A DNA stretch of 64,000 bases from the NCBI RefSeq assembly GCF_918797505.1, contig NC_092793.1:75327912-75391911 (forward strand). Reading direction: 5' to 3'. The notes under the pieces were generated by a model that had not been told where the DNA came from, did no database searches, and was given only the letters and a program-made list of their open reading frames with translations. This document shows, piece after piece, positions 1-13,987 of the stretch (position 1 is its first letter; each line of letters starts with the position of its first letter). Origin of the DNA: Bemisia tabaci. Lineage: Eukaryota > Arthropoda > Insecta > Hemiptera > Aleyrodidae. The position numbers were made by a program, and so were the translations under genes.

Positions 1-1631
1 TGCCACAACATGCGCCCGAAAATCCCTGCCTCGCCGCCCGGCGGTGGGATTTTCGTCGGCCTGGCCGCGGGGAGCCCTGCGACTCTATTCATCCTGAAAT
101 TATGCTCAAATTACTTCTTGGAGCCTGACGTGGTCTCCTTTTGACGTGGTCGCGACGCGGGCTTGCGGTAAGTCACGTGTGTCTCACCTGTCCGCCGTAT
201 CACCCATCGCTCGGCTCATCAATGCCCGTCAATGCCTGCTTACGGCCGTCGTTGCCAGATGGCGCCGCCGTCGTCATGCTTCGCATGCTCTTTAATTGAC
301 GTTCAATGCCAGGGTTAATGGCTACTTATGACGCATGTTGCCGGATCTATCGTCTTACTCAAGGGTGCTGCAGTAACGCCAAAATTTCCGAAATTGAGAT
401 TCCATCATAATTCGTAATCTTATCATAATCTAATTTAAATGAAATGTCCGATTCATCTAAAACAGCCAAATTCCTCTCATTCTACTCTAAGATGTAAAAT
501 CATCATGAGAGTAACATGTAACGCTCGAGGTGCGAAGCGTTTCTGGGGGCTGGACCGCAAAGCGGTAAGGGTGCGTACTCCCTATAGTTTTTATAGAAAC
601 GAAATCTATGAGGAGATCTTTACTTAAGCAAAAAATGATTTCGTTTTTGGCAATAGGAAAACAGCAGTAAATCCACATAATTCCGCGAGAGAGTTGTAAT
701 TACTGCTGTTTTGAGAAAAATGATGCCCTTTTCTGCGAATTTCTGACCTTTTTGTTTGTTGCATGTTGCGTGTCAAAAACTAACCACACAAGCTTGGAGA
801 ATATGCCACGTTTCCCCCCGGAATTCTGTACTTGAACCATATTAATACAGTTTTAATAATATAGTTTCAATATTCATCAAGGAATGGTAGATGTTGCCCT
901 TGAATACTTTTAAAGATTCAAGAGAAACTTTTCCCTCACGCGTTTTCACCATAAGTAGTTCCATTCATACCGCTCTGAACCTACAAAGTGTTTGACAACT
1001 GTGCCCATTCATAACATTACACTTCTTTCCTTTTCCTTTTGTTACCGCTATAAACGTTAAAAAGATGTGCGAAAGGGTCAAGACGGAAATGGGAACTTTC
1101 CGCACCTCTCTCTACATTGTCCTCTGCTCTCGCCTCTTTTTCAGCACGTACTATGATGATGCCCTACAAGTGTTGCACGCGACAGAGTCGAACCTTTCAA
1201 CTCCCGACCGCCTCTCTCCCCATAACCATTATCCTAACAAAAGCGACTGTTTGCAAACCGCCACCGAAAAGCTCTGCGACTTTCCTGCAAAAGCTCCGGC
1301 GAACTCCTTCACATCCTGCCGTCGCCCACGACAAAGGCGGGGTGAACGGAGATGGAGACCTTTCGTTCTGCCGGGGCTTAGGTGGCATCGGCTGTTCTTG
1401 GCGCCGGCGTTATCAAACACGTTGAGGCGACCGGTCTAACACCATCGGGAAGACGATGTTGCCGATTTGGACAAAAATTTAAAAAAAATTTCTTGAATGC
1501 ATAGCGTTAGCCAAAGGAAAAGTCGAGCTTTGTCGAACCCAGAAAATAAAACGCGCTTATTTATTTATGTTAAGCAATGGGCTATTCAACGGTTGCGAGT
1601 TGTTCAAGGGTTGAAGTTCCGAAACAAAAAG
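1..1631. other. No gene recognised; probable svp intronic DNA
   Basis: This is mixed-composition DNA with a GC-rich start (1-300) and an AT-rich middle. Around 1060-1440 several overlapping frames on both strands stay open, but none resembles a known protein and none has convincing splice sites. It does not contain the expected last svp exon. Confidence 0.5.
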
Positions 1632-1639
1632 TTTCCATA

Positions 1640-1801
1640 CAGTGGCGAGGTGTGAAAGATCGATTCGATATTTCCCTATTTGAAGCTATGGTGAAGAATC
1701 GATTATCAGGGTGTTCGCTGCGAGCACCCTATTTATCGATCCTTTTCCATAGGTTCAAATGGCAGATCAATCGATATATCGCAAAGCACGTTACGCCACT
1801 G
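1640..1801. mobile_element. hAT-type foldback MITE, copy 1
   Basis: The 162-bp element begins CAGTGGCGAGGTGTGAA and ends with a diverged complement (ACGCCACTG). It is self-complementary over most of its length, with ATCGAT-rich arms. The 8-bp flanks TTTCCATA (1632-1639) and CTTCCATA (1802-1809) match at 7 of 8 positions, as expected for an old hAT target duplication. It has no coding capacity. Four more copies lie at 19985, 28014, 43607 and 52160. Confidence 0.88.
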
Positions 1802-3303
1802 CTTCCATATTTTTGGTTACTTTGGGTTAATTTCCTATTGGCCAGATCAACTGAAATAATCTGGTAGATCAACAAAATACATTGTTGCGTTTTTTACTTA
1901 AAGCAACAAGACAACTTAATCTCAGGATTAAGAAAAGTGTTCTGATGACCACATTTTCTATATTTTCATACATCGACTACAACTATGGGAGTGGCGAGCG
2001 CACTGGATAATAATCAACTGCAAGTTTCGGGTTTGATCCTAGCCATTCGTGCCTGAACTTTGCGGGTTTCCAGTTTTTCAACCAGACGATCTGGTCGATT
2101 TAACCGTGGTCAATTTAATCGAAGAATAACTAACCAAAAGATGTTAACCGAAAGCTTGTGTTCTACTCTCCATACTCCTTACTCACTTACTTACTTACTG
2201 ATGGCGCTACAGCCCGGGGTGGGCTTTGGCCTCCAAGACGACGCGTCTCCATTCTATCTGTCCATGGTCTTTTCTTTCCATCCTATCACTTTTATGACAA
2301 TTTACTCCCCATATTGACACAAAGTTTTGGCAACTTTTTCATACTGTGTAGGTTTTCACATGTGACCAAGAGGCAATTGAAGCTATTTGTCTCTGTTTCT
2401 AATTAGGACTAAAATAATTTTTTGGAGCGGCGCGGCACCGCAGAGTAGCCAACGGTGAGGAGATAGTGGATCAGTGGCTCAGTTCTGCAAGGGAGCAGGA
2501 AACGGGGAGATAGCACGGCGTGTCCACTGACAGCTGAATAGGGCCCAGTGTGTACCTGTCAGTTGGGGACATGGGCATTGTGAAGATGCTACTTGAACAC
2601 CTTTTAGCTTCAACATTTAATTAAAAGTTCGCTTCCAGGCCTCTGGCTCTCTTGACCACTGTCCACTGTCGCGCCCTCGCTCCCACAGCGCTTCACTGCC
2701 AGATCGCAACTCTCTTCATCCAATCCCCATAATTGTTTTGCTATTTTTCCAAAATTGAAGCAGTGTTGGTTTGGGTTGAGCATGAAAACCAAATTCTACT
2801 CATAATCTTTTTTTTGGGTCTACATTTATACCACCAATTGAAAACTAAGAGAAAAAAAGATAGATACGAGAAATTTTCAAGTGTTTCTACGATTTCTAAT
2901 TTCACGAGGCCACAAACCATGCACATTATTATCACGCATAATCGTTTCGAGATTTTACGCTTTGAGAACTTTTTTTGAATCTAATGACCTGACACGGGGA
3001 AAAATATTCATTCTCTTTCATCATTCCCTAAATTCTAAATGTACTTTCTAGGTTTTCATCAATATCAAACGCATACTCGAGATATTTTAAACTTTTTTTG
3101 AAAAATTGTTTGCCATTTTTTTTTTTAAAATTGACCTTTTTAAACTATTCCTAGGTTTAAGATTCTAAGGGATATAGTAGCTCGTTCATAAATGTTGTGA
3201 AATTTTTGTTGATTGAAAACTTCTCCATAAAAGCTTCAACAATAATCGAGAAAGGATTTCGCGGAACCGATTATTTTCATTCCTCAAGCATTTCCTTGAA
3301 ATG
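1802..3303. other. No gene recognised; contains short tRNA-like and CTTA-repeat motifs
   Basis: Mostly AT-rich unique DNA. Notable pieces are a tRNA-like stretch (1988-2046), a short run of CTTA units near 2183-2199 followed by GATGGCGCTACAGCCC, and a GC-rich patch at 2428-2730 with weak open frames that match nothing I know. Confidence 0.4.
1988..2046 (+). repeat. tRNA-like segment, possible SINE head
   Basis: GAGTGGCGAGCGCACTGG resembles a tRNA D-arm/A-box, and GGGTTTGATCC about 30 bp downstream resembles a B-box. No full cloverleaf can be drawn with confidence, so it is not a functional tRNA call. A decayed SINE head or tRNA pseudogene is the likeliest reading. Confidence 0.35.
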
Positions 3304-3311
3304 GCTCAAAA

Positions 3312-3623
3312 TAGAGTCCCTTTATACTGAGAGTCAGGACAATTCGGCTCATGGATGTCACAAACGGGAATAAAGATTACAGAAATTGAACGTTTTTCGT
3401 AATCTTTGATCGGCCCATTCTCAAATGCCTTTCTCCGTTCCTCCTCTCATTCCGTTTGTTCCTTGCCGAACCCGTAATTCCCTGGTCCATTCCAGATTAT
3501 AATCTTTGCAATTGGTGAAAATGTAATCTTTATTCCCGTTTGTGACACTGTGGAGGCCTAAAATACGGGAACCAATCAGAAATGGATTCAAATTGTCTTG
3601 ACTCTCAGTATAAAGGGACTCTA
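3312..3623. mobile_element. TAGAGT-terminated non-autonomous element with 8-bp target duplication
   Basis: The terminal inverted repeats start TAGAGTCCCTTTATACTGAG and match for about 32 bp with one mismatch. A second inner match (TGTCACAAACGGGAATAAAG) is present on both arms. Perfect 8-bp duplications GCTCAAAA flank it (3304-3311 and 3624-3631). The TSD length and TA-G termini fit the hAT superfamily. There is no transposase. Confidence 0.88.
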
Positions 3624-3631
3624 GCTCAAAA

Positions 3632-4140
3632 GATCCGAAATCTTCTTGACCATGTTGCAACCGTGGGAGCTTGAAGCGAGTGCGAATCGAACCGGATGCT
3701 GTGTACGAGCTGGACCCGCCACGGGAATCGCGGTTTTTATTCCCTGCGTTCCCGGCAAGTGTCGCGTTAATTGCCCCTCCACCCTTTCACCCTCGACTCG
3801 AGCCCTTTTGGCGCGGGCTCTAACGGCACGCGCCTTTTTTTATCCTCGGGAAATGACTCGTGCTTACCACGGTTTTTCTTTTGTCGTCTTAGATCTCTCG
3901 CGTCTTAAAGACCGTATTCCCGATCGTTTTTTAAACAGCTTTTCTTCGAAAGGTCCGTATGATTTAAATTTTGTCATATAAAGAGGTTTGGAATATCCTT
4001 AACATTTTAATATAAAAAAAAAAAAAATACATCTAGAATAACACGACATAACAGGACATGACGAATCTCGATTGAAATTCAATCGACTAACTTTGGAACT
4101 AAATTTTTGAGAGGGATGGATGAAGTGGCTGGGTACAAAT
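3632..4140. other. No gene recognised
   Basis: Unique intronic DNA: a moderately GC-rich stretch (3650-3960) with an unconvincing open frame, then A-rich sequence (4012-4027). Confidence 0.4.
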
Positions 4141-4394
4141 CGGCCAAGCTAAGGAAGAACGCCGTATGAAGATTCGAGAGTTGCCAAATTTCCTTCGATA
4201 AAATGTTTATTTTTGAGTAAAGATATGTATATTTTCCCCTGAAATATTCAGGAATTTCAGGTGAAATTGCGAAAAAAATTATTTGAAAGACTGGCGGGAA
4301 AATATTCAGAAGTTTACCAGAAAATTCTTGTTTTAGCAAAGGAAATTTGGAAACGCCCGAGGGTTCAGTCGGCGTTCTCCCTTAGTACGGCAGA
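4141..4394. mobile_element. Foldback MITE, GCCGTGCTAAGG-terminal family, copy 1
   Basis: The left arm reads GCTAAGGAAGAACGCCGTATGAA followed by GTTGCCAAATTTCCTTCGAT. The right arm is its complement (AAAGGAAATTTGG ... GGCGTTCTCCCTTAGTACGGCAGAA). The middle is AT-rich. Related copies lie at 4452, 13231, 19761 and 44977. The target duplication is not resolved. Confidence 0.72.
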
Positions 4395-4451
4395 AATCAT
4401 CAACTCGTAGTCGACTTCAATTTTTACTACGGATCTATTCTTGCTATATTA

Positions 4452-6412
<1,961 letters not shown>

Positions 6413-6711
6413 TTCGAGATCAGGGAAAAAAGGTATATTCCTGGCCCACTCGACGGCGGAGAAGAGGAGCCTGGCAGCTAATTCACATATATTGTCTATT
6501 CCCATTATATTGCTGGGCTGCATGCACTGCCCGTAGCGGGACGTCGGGTAAGGTTCGGCCCTGAGCAGCATTGAAATATAACTAGAGAGGTAAGGGTGGC
6601 CGTTGAGGCCGGCAGCCGCCACTGCAGCCGCGTGCGCGTCCCCGTTGGTCAGCGCGAACTGCGCCGGGAGCCCCGAGGGCTGGCTCGGAGGCACTCGCCC
6701 CCTTTGCACAG
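6413..6711 (-). CDS. svp: Seven-up (COUP-TF/NR2F nuclear receptor), exon encoding hinge and start of ligand-binding domain
   Basis: This is an internal exon of 299 nt: two bases completing a split Ala codon plus 99 codons. The acceptor is a T-rich tract ending in CAG (6712-6714 on the plus strand). The donor is GTAAGT, complementary to 6407-6412. The first residues, AVQRGRVPP, are the COUP-TF sequence that directly follows the DNA-binding domain (RRE|AVQRGR). An Ala-rich stretch follows (about residues 26-34 of the exon), then the conserved block [20 protein letters not shown] at 41-60, then [20 protein letters not shown], which is helix 3 of the ligand-binding domain, ending FFPDLE. Known of the family: Seven-up is a nuclear orphan receptor, usually a repressor on AGGTCA repeats, acting in photoreceptor fate, neuroblast timing and heart patterning. 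The next coding exon is at 4803-5061. The upstream zinc-finger exon was not found. Family assignment is near certain; the insect svp orthologue is very likely. Confidence 0.96.
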
Positions 6712-6780
6712 CTGAAACAAACAAGAAAAAACTCTTGTCAGCACATTTATAAACACAAAACAAGCGGGAAAGTTCTAATA

Positions 6781-7052
6781 GACCGTATTCGATAACGGTT
6801 CGATGTATCGTTTGGTTCAAACAATAGAACATAACCTCAAACCAAACTTTAAGGATTTTAATTGGAAAAGCTGAAAATGAGAAATTTCCTGACAATTTCA
6901 CTTTGCATTGGCATTTGGTACTCAAAAGAAAAAAAAATGGGTTTCAAAAGATCCGTTCTCTCAGATTTCTGATTTTACTTTGGGGCTATGTTTATGTTTT
7001 GAACCAATCGATATCGATAAAATCTCACCCGTTTGATGTATCGAATACGATC
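6781..7052. mobile_element. TA-flanked mariner-type MITE, copy 1
   Basis: The inverted termini GACCGTATTCGATA and TATCGAATACGATC are bounded by TA on each side (6779-6780, 7053-7054). A second copy with the same ends and about 85% similar interior is at 22641-22914. TA flanks suggest a Tc1/mariner-mobilised element. No transposase frame is present. Confidence 0.78.
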
Positions 7053-7584
7053 TATACTGTCGTATTAGAAAAGCGCTCAGGTGTTAGTCAATGTATTTAG
7101 TGAAGAAAGGAAGTATAAACTCCGTCGACTTGGCTGAGTAATGGAATAAAACATCAGCTGATAGCAAACAAAGGTTACCAAGGAAACCGTAAACGCGTTT
7201 TTTTCGTTTCCCGAAAATGATAGTCACCGTTGAGCTCATCAGGCGCGTTTTTTTTAGCTTCATTTGAGTTCAACGATCAATTTCGATAAGAATTACTCTA
7301 CCGCTAAGAAATTTTCTTATAGACAAACGATCGAAACTACCTGCGCATTAAGTTAAAAGCGTAAAATTCGGGTTTTCACAGCTTTATTATTTTAAAACTG
7401 GACCCCCCCCCCCCCCCCAAAAAAAAGCCTACACATCGATGAGCTGGTGCGCCATTTAAACGAATTAGCACTAGTATGCTAGTACTCTAGAGGCAAGTCG
7501 AAATCAAAAAGCGCTGCCTATCGGCTGAGCGCTTAAAAACGAATCTGACAGAGTGCAGTCCTAGCGTCGTATTCACAGTCCTCC
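7053..7584. other. No gene recognised; C16 run
   Basis: AT-rich intronic DNA with a run of 16 C at 7403-7418 followed by an A tract. No protein-like frame or repeat family was recognised. Confidence 0.4.
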
Positions 7585-7589
7585 TTAAA

Positions 7590-8118
7590 CAAGGTGTCCA
7601 CTTAAATAGGCTGGCCAAAAATCAGTGCTTTTACAGTACTTTTTCAGTCTATTCCCGAAAAATTCAGTACTTCCTCAGCAGGAAAATTCAGTACTTTTTC
7701 ACTGAAAAAAAAAAAACTCCGGCCGCAATTACGGGCTGTATAGACATACCGTCCGTTCCGGGCTCAAAGGCCGAAAATTCCGGCTGCTGGGGGCGTAGCT
7801 TCGATTGCTCCGGGTTCAGAGGCCGAAGCTACGGCTCCAGCAGCCGGAATTTTCGGCCTTTGAGCCCGGAACGGACGGTATGTCTATATAGCCCGTAATT
7901 GCGGTTCTCACGGCCGGAGTTTCTTTTTTTAGTGTTCAGTACCTCCAATTGACGAAATGCGAAAAATTTCAAAAATTTGAATTTCTCGCTCAAATTGCGA
8001 CAAATTTAACAAAATATGAAAGCAATTCTGGACCCTCTTGCGGAATTTTCGGAATTTTTCAGTACTTAAGGTCCGCCCTTAAAAAATCAGTACTAATTCC
8101 GGACTTGTAGACACCCTG
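7590..8118. mobile_element. Non-autonomous element with CAAGGTGTC/GACACCCTG termini
   Basis: The left end CAAGGTGTCCAC and right end GTAGACACCCTG are imperfect inverted repeats. TTAAA occurs immediately outside both ends (7585-7589 and 8119-8123). The interior carries repeated TTCAGTACT motifs. A different palindromic element (7700-7934) is inserted inside. The termini recall ends seen in widespread eukaryotic DNA transposons, but I do not assign a superfamily. Confidence 0.65.
7700..7934. mobile_element. Near-perfect 235-bp palindromic MITE with CACTG ends
   Basis: The arms are about 105 bp and include ATTACGGGCTGTATAGACAT, ACCGTCCGTTCCGGGCTCAA and GGCCGAAAATTCCGG, with almost exact complements to 7934. 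The ends are CACTGAAAAAA and TTTTTTTAGTG, flanked by TT on both sides. Unlike its surroundings it is GC-rich. A diverged copy is at 26955-27151. It sits inside the 7590-8118 element. Confidence 0.85.
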
Positions 8119-8123
8119 TTAAA

Positions 8124-8751
8124 TCTAAGGGGACCCCAAACGGTTTACATTGTGATAAGGGAAGTTTCAAGGAGGCTTTTAGCATGACATTTTAAAAAGG
8201 ACTATTTTTCCGCTTTGTAAGTAAAATTTAGCAGTAAAACTTTGGAAATGGATTCTCGAGAAATTTGACAACGTTCGAATATTCATATCGCTTTTTTCCC
8301 GGCGGGAAGCAGATTGACACGGCCGGCGCGGCGCGGTCAAGGGATCGTGATAGGTTTTGGAAATTGACTCTTGAGCAATCAAAAGCGAATGTTTTGGCAG
8401 AAGTTCAAGCGCCCCAACCCCTTTAAGCAAACTTTCACCCCCAAGGAGTCGACCCACGCCGCTCGTGACTTATGTGACGAAGTCGGGGCCTCCTGCGTCA
8501 TAATAGATCCTAATTGGCCTTTCAAATTCATAGCGCTTTCAACGCAGACGACCCGAATCAACCCTTTTCGCTTTGCTCGCGGGTTTTGGAACTTCGTCAA
8601 CGCAAATGATAGTGGTTGGAGGTTTCAATTTTTGCCAGTAAGATTGGACAACGTTTGATAAAAAAAAAACTCTGCAGGCAGGGTAGGCACAGCAACTAGA
8701 TTTCCTGGATACGAGATCTAACAGTCGGGGAATCGCTGTAACTTTTTTTTT
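8124..8751. other. No gene recognised
   Basis: Mixed-composition intronic DNA with a GGCGCGGCGCGG motif at 8325-8336. Short frames on both strands at 8180-8660 resemble no known protein. Confidence 0.4.
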
Positions 8752-8759
8752 CTCGTCTA

Positions 8760-9630
8760 CAGGGCCGGATTTACTTACTTGCCGCCCATGGCCGCCTGTA
8801 TTTGCCGCCCTCTTCTCATACGTTTTGAAACATCAATAAAAACAATCAAGTGAACGTGCCGGAGGGGGAGGGGTTCATAAGACGCGTTTACTCGTGTTGG
8901 ACACATTTTTTGGCGAAGCCCTGTCAACACTATACTAGCAAAAGTTCACGGAACTTGGCGCGAAAGTTAAGTTCCGTAAACCTATCTCTGTGTGGACAAG
9001 GCCTTCCATTCATATGAAATGAACGAAAAAATTATGAAAGAACAAATATAAATGTGGTTTAATAATTTTAACTTCCGCCGCCGCGCCGCGCTGACCGCAC
9101 TGTGTTAGGCGCAATGCGTGAAGTATTCCACAGCTATGTCTTGTCACGCGACCGCTGCTCCGCATGTGTTTGACGCATGCGATATCATGCGTCTGTAGGC
9201 GCGTTCACGCGCTGCTGACCGCAGCGACGCACTGTCTTTGACGCAATGCGTGAAGTATTCATGCAGTCTTGTAGGCGCTAATATGTGTTACATGCCGACC
9301 GCCACACCGAGGGCTACTCCTTTTCATCTAAAGTCCTCGTCATCATTGCTCTCTGCGCCGCGCCGTTCCAGGCCAAATTCCGTGTTCGGTTTCTCTCTTA
9401 GTCTTAAATGGACTAATGAAAGGTGCTGTCTATTGTATCACAGAAAGACGACAAAATTAGAAATATACTCTCAGGAAATGAGAGATTTTGTCACCTTTCC
9501 TCGTTTGTAATTTTTTTCTGATTCCGATTTTTCTTTATAGCTGCATTTAAAAAAATTGCAAAATTTTCCGCCCCCTAAATTTGCCGCCATGGGCCGCGGC
9601 CCATGTGGCCACCCCCTAAATCCGGCCCTG
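8760..9630. mobile_element. 871-bp hAT-type non-autonomous element
   Basis: The termini are CAGGGCCGGATTTA and its exact complement, a typical hAT end, and are extended by repeated TTGCCGCCCATGG-like sequence on both sides. The flanks CTCGTCTA (8752-8759) and TTCGTCTA (9631-9638) match at 7 of 8 positions. The interior has two diverged copies of a GC-rich unit containing GCAATGCGTGAAGTATTC (about 9110 and 9242). A 90-codon frame inside shows no transposase motif. Confidence 0.88.
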
Positions 9631-9638
9631 TTCGTCTA

Positions 9639-12600
9639 TGCTACTTTCGAGGGGGTATAGTAAAAGCGACATAAGCGCTCAAAAATTCGTATCTGACGGC
9701 AATGTCGATATCTTTTCATCCGGTGTAAAACTCTAAAATCAACCCTTTAGAAAATTAGAACAAGAAAGAACAGAGCCAAATGGAGGCAAATGCTGAAATT
9801 TGAGGGAGACAGACGAGAGTATAAGGACTCATCAGAAAAAGAAATTGTGTATAGAAGAGAGAGAAGGGGGGAGGGAGGGGGAGGAGAGAGAGAGCAACAA
9901 TCAACGAGAGGGAGAAATTTTCTCTGAACATTATAAAAGAGAAACAATCGAAATTATCACCTGTGGGCGCAGATTTGCATATATAACTATTGTAACACTG
10001 TAACAGCCGTGTGAGCAAGTTTACAAATATGAGCGTATAGGGTTACAGAAATGACGCTCAGTAGGGCGCTATTAGCCGAACAGCGAGTGGTACAAGTATA
10101 TCGAGATTTTGAACTGTTTACAGTGGTAGTGCTCATAACACGAACCACTTAAAAATAACGACGTGTGGACAATCAAATGCTGTCAAATTTTCCCGGACGA
10201 AATAATTAATCTTGATAAAAATTATGCCCAATCTCCCTTGAAACTTGCAGAGGCAATGGATTTTCGTGCGATTTAAAATCTGTGGAAAATTAAGCGAAAA
10301 ACATTCACAAGTTTTCCAGAAAATTCGTACTTCATCAGAGGCAATTTGGCCACGCTTGAATGGACGTACGACTGTACTTAGTTGCGTACGCAGGGAACCG
10401 CTCGTATTTCAAGGAGGGATCGGCCCGTGGAAACTGACACTCAATAACCGTTCGGCTCGCGGATGGGCTTCGCCTACGGTTAGGTGTGCGATTTTAAACG
10501 GCACTAACTCGGAACAATAGAGCTTATCGCCGGGCGATCGACCGATCTCGGGCCGGAGAAAGGAATTGCCCGATGACCGCGGGTACTTGCCCACATGAAT
10601 TTCTGCAACATTGTTTGTGCATCACTTGTTCTTTCTAATTTAAACACTTCTTTAGCCCCGTTCCTGGGTCTTTGTGCCTTGCCAAGAAATCCCCGCTAAC
10701 GGCTCTTGCAAGCTGATACAACCCTCCATGCACTGGAAATTGACTGTTTCGTACCAACGTCACGGGAACGTATCGATTTCGCCATCGTTTCCTGTGGATC
10801 AGCGATATTTCTCGACGTATTTAAGATCCATCAAGATAGTCGGAATGTTTTCGATGACACACTTCCAATGCAACAGTATTACAATTTTTTCCCCTAAATA
10901 TTTTTACAAACCTTATAAAAAGGTATGTCTTAGGTATGACTTAAGTACGTCAGTACGTTGGAAAATATAAAAATGCTTTCGTGTAAATATTTATAATTTT
11001 GTCGTCTCACACAAAAACATCCCAATTGCGGTAGAAAAAATGGTACTTTACAGAGAGAGAGAAAAAAAAACGGTGCTCGACAGGCTACTCACGCAACGAA
11101 CGTTATTTGTAGCGATCATCAATATTAAATTCGCACTGTCGTAAAAATGTGTTGAGCAATGCGTTGAGAAGCAAAAATATAACAAAAAAAAAAGTTTATC
11201 AACAGCCTCGACTCTCCATACAAACCACTGAATTCGACATTATCATTAACGTTTGATCCTCACAGTTAAGAGTCACCTGACCGTAGTAGATGCAGCAAAC
11301 GGCGTCTAGATCTCGGGATTCTAAATCTTCGGATTCCTAGTCCGGAGTGTCTGAAATATTTCGTTTCTGCGTTCCTCAGTGCATGCTGTAGAACGAGTGG
11401 AACAATTTCTGAATGTTTAAAGGAGATCCTCACGCACATCGTACGGCTCTGTTTTCGGCTCTTATGAATCACCGTACAGGCCGTTTCTCTCTAGATCTGA
11501 CATAAAGGCGCAACACGATTATAAACGGCCGAAAGTCCGCGTTCCATTACTCAACGAAACATCGATGCTCAAGCGAACCCATAACGACCAAAAGCCAATA
11601 TTTTTAACGACCCGATACAATGTTCACCGGGTTTTAATAGAGAGCTTAAATCCAGCGTTGTGAGCCCGAGCAACGTTATCCGTATTGCGCGGGTAAACTT
11701 AGCGAATATTTATTAATAAAAGCATCTGAGAGCAGCATAGAGGGACGTATCCGTATATCTTCTTCGCTGAAACATGCGACCCATATATATAACCCTCGAC
11801 CATATCTACGTCAGATAGCACCATTATTGCTCGACGACGCACAATAGAACAGCTTTCGAGAGAGGTCGGACGTAAAATTTTTGACTGAAATTGCAAACTT
11901 TGATGTCTAGTTCGTCATATTGTGCATTTTAAACGAGTTTTTCATAAAAGAAATTTACGATAAAACCAATGAAACCATTTTTCAACCTTTTTATTTTGGT
12001 ATTATTAAAGATATAATATAAGCTTTTAAAGTTTCAAATTTCTGTCCGACTTCTTACATGAACTCGGTCAACTGTGCGACGCCGGGTCGAGGGATATTTT
12101 CAGTAAGGAATCCGGCATGGGTGCTCCGCGAGGCCGGTGATTTGATTGAATTTTACGGTCTCGAAAACCGTAAAGTTGTCGAAAACGGCGGCCCGGTCAC
12201 GTTATTCGAAGGCTTGGTGACGCCAAACACGGATTTTGATTTATAAACTCGAGGTACGCGCGGAGGAGGATGAGAATAGGTGAGGCCGTAACGTAGAACC
12301 AATCATAATTCACGTGCTTCGCGCATCGTGAGGTATCCGCTCTGTTTCTCCTGTCTACGGCCTTTTTGAGCTGCCCCTTAAAAGGCATCGAAATTTCACT
12401 TGATGTATTCATTGGTGCGGCTCGGAATTGCATTGGCAGTAGAGGCCGTTCATAAAATACGTGACGCAATAGACGGGAGGAGGGTCGAGGAGAGCGTCTC
12501 TTCTTTTGTTTTTGCGTGTTAAAGGATAAGGATATATACGTTACAGAACCATTGCAAGGGATAAAAGAGTTGAGAAAAAAAGTAGCGTTACGTATTTTAT

Positions 12601-13230
12601 ATACGGCCTCATATAGCTTGCTGAAACCACGTTTCTGTTTGCAACGTTGCAGATTTCCTGCTTTACTTTAACTTTTTTTTGTAAAATTAGTCAACGTATA
12701 ATTTCTTGTTAAATTTCTTGATTTTTCTTCTCTGTTGGCAGAGTGTTCTTCATGAAGTTCAAGCTATAAAGTTGGATTGTTTCTGTTCGCAAAATAAAGC
12801 AGGATAGGGTAAATTGAAACATCACAATTGAGATACCTTGCACCCGTCGGTTAAAGTACCAGGGATGGAATAAAAAAGGAAAAGAAAATGAAAAGGAGAG
12901 AAAAAAGGTGGTAAAAGGAATGTAAGAAAGTTGAAAATTTCGCTACGGCTACCCCTTGACTGCGCCTCTCAAAAACCATGTGTCCATGTGTAATCATTAC
13001 TGAATCATGATGACGGATACTGCAAATATTTATCACGAAAAAGTGTATGGTGAGACAAACGCATGGAATATACGTTTCATGCAGTTTTTTGATGAAGGTT
13101 TTCACCTTCATTTCAAAACGTTCGTGATCCTTTTAAAAACGTTCGACGCGTCGTGCCCGCGTCGGCGATATTAGCAAAGCAAAGGAGACGTGAGCTGTAC
13201 ACAAGGTGAGACGCGCAACGCAATAGTACT
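9639..13230. other. No gene recognised; intronic DNA with a degenerate foldback
   Basis: A purine-rich GA tract lies at 9854-9893. A probable decayed relative of the GCCGTGCTAAGG foldback spans roughly 10160-10380 (AGGCAATTTGGCCACGCTTG near the right end). The remainder is AT-rich and unique. Open frames at 10674-10970, 12058-12246 and 12851-13111 have no recognisable domain or coding-like neighbours. Confidence 0.4.
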
Positions 13231-13490
13231 GCAATTCTAAGGAGGAACGCCACATGCGCCATCGGACGTTGCCAAAATTTCCCTTGTGGGCATTAATAGT
13301 ATCGAGAAGTTATGAATATTTATCCTTGAGATTTTAAGATGCTGTAGATCAAATTGCGAGAGAAAACTACGGAAAAACTGAGAGAGAAAATATTCAAAAA
13401 AATTTACGAAAATCTGTGTTTTATCGAAAGAGGTTTGGCAACGTTCGCCTGTTCATACGTTGTTTTTCCTAAGCGCGGTAGAGCATTGCA
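13231..13490. mobile_element. Foldback MITE, GCCGTGCTAAGG-terminal family, copy 3 (diverged)
   Basis: The left arm (TCTAAGGAGGAACGCCACAT ... GACGTTGCCAAAATTTCCC) and right arm (GGTTTGGCAACGTTCGCC ... TTTTTCCTAAGCGCGGTAGA) are inverted copies, more decayed than the other members. No coding capacity. Confidence 0.6.
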
Positions 13491-13987
13491 AAGTACACAG
13501 ATACGAATCTGACTATGAAATGATACTGGAAGCAGCCGCGGTGAGGCGGCGCTTACGAAGACATGGGGGACAAGGCTTACGTCTCGATCCTCCGGCCAAG
13601 ATACAGAGTTGCTAAGTTACGGATGCAGATGACTCTTACTGAAACAAAATGGCAGGCACGGATGTCTCACAATTAGAAAATCAAAAATTATCCAATCCGT
13701 TGACGTGTATCTCGAGAAATTTTGCTGTGTAATCAAGTTTTTTACTACGAATGCTGTTGAAATGCCTCCACCGTCCACCCGTGGAAATGCACTACTCTGT
13801 CCCTTCGAAGTTACCGTGCACTGAGATTACAAGTGCAATTTGTACTGAGCACCATAGTTTCTCCGTCCAGATAACTGAAGTTTCTGATTATAGAAAACCG
13901 AACTTAGAAACAGCTAACCGAAAGGTGGTTCCGGGTTCCCATGGCTAAAAACTTCGGTCATACATGAAGTAAGACATTCATATGCCC
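13491..13987. other. No gene recognised
   Basis: Unique intronic DNA. The last ~150 bp contain scattered AACCGAA/CTTCGGT motifs. Confidence 0.35.

Noticed and set aside
2178..2240. End of a retroelement suggested by CTTACTTACTTACTGATGGCGCTACAGCCC-type sequence
   Set aside because: It recalls a dispersed insect motif, but I could not place it in a named family or find a second copy here.
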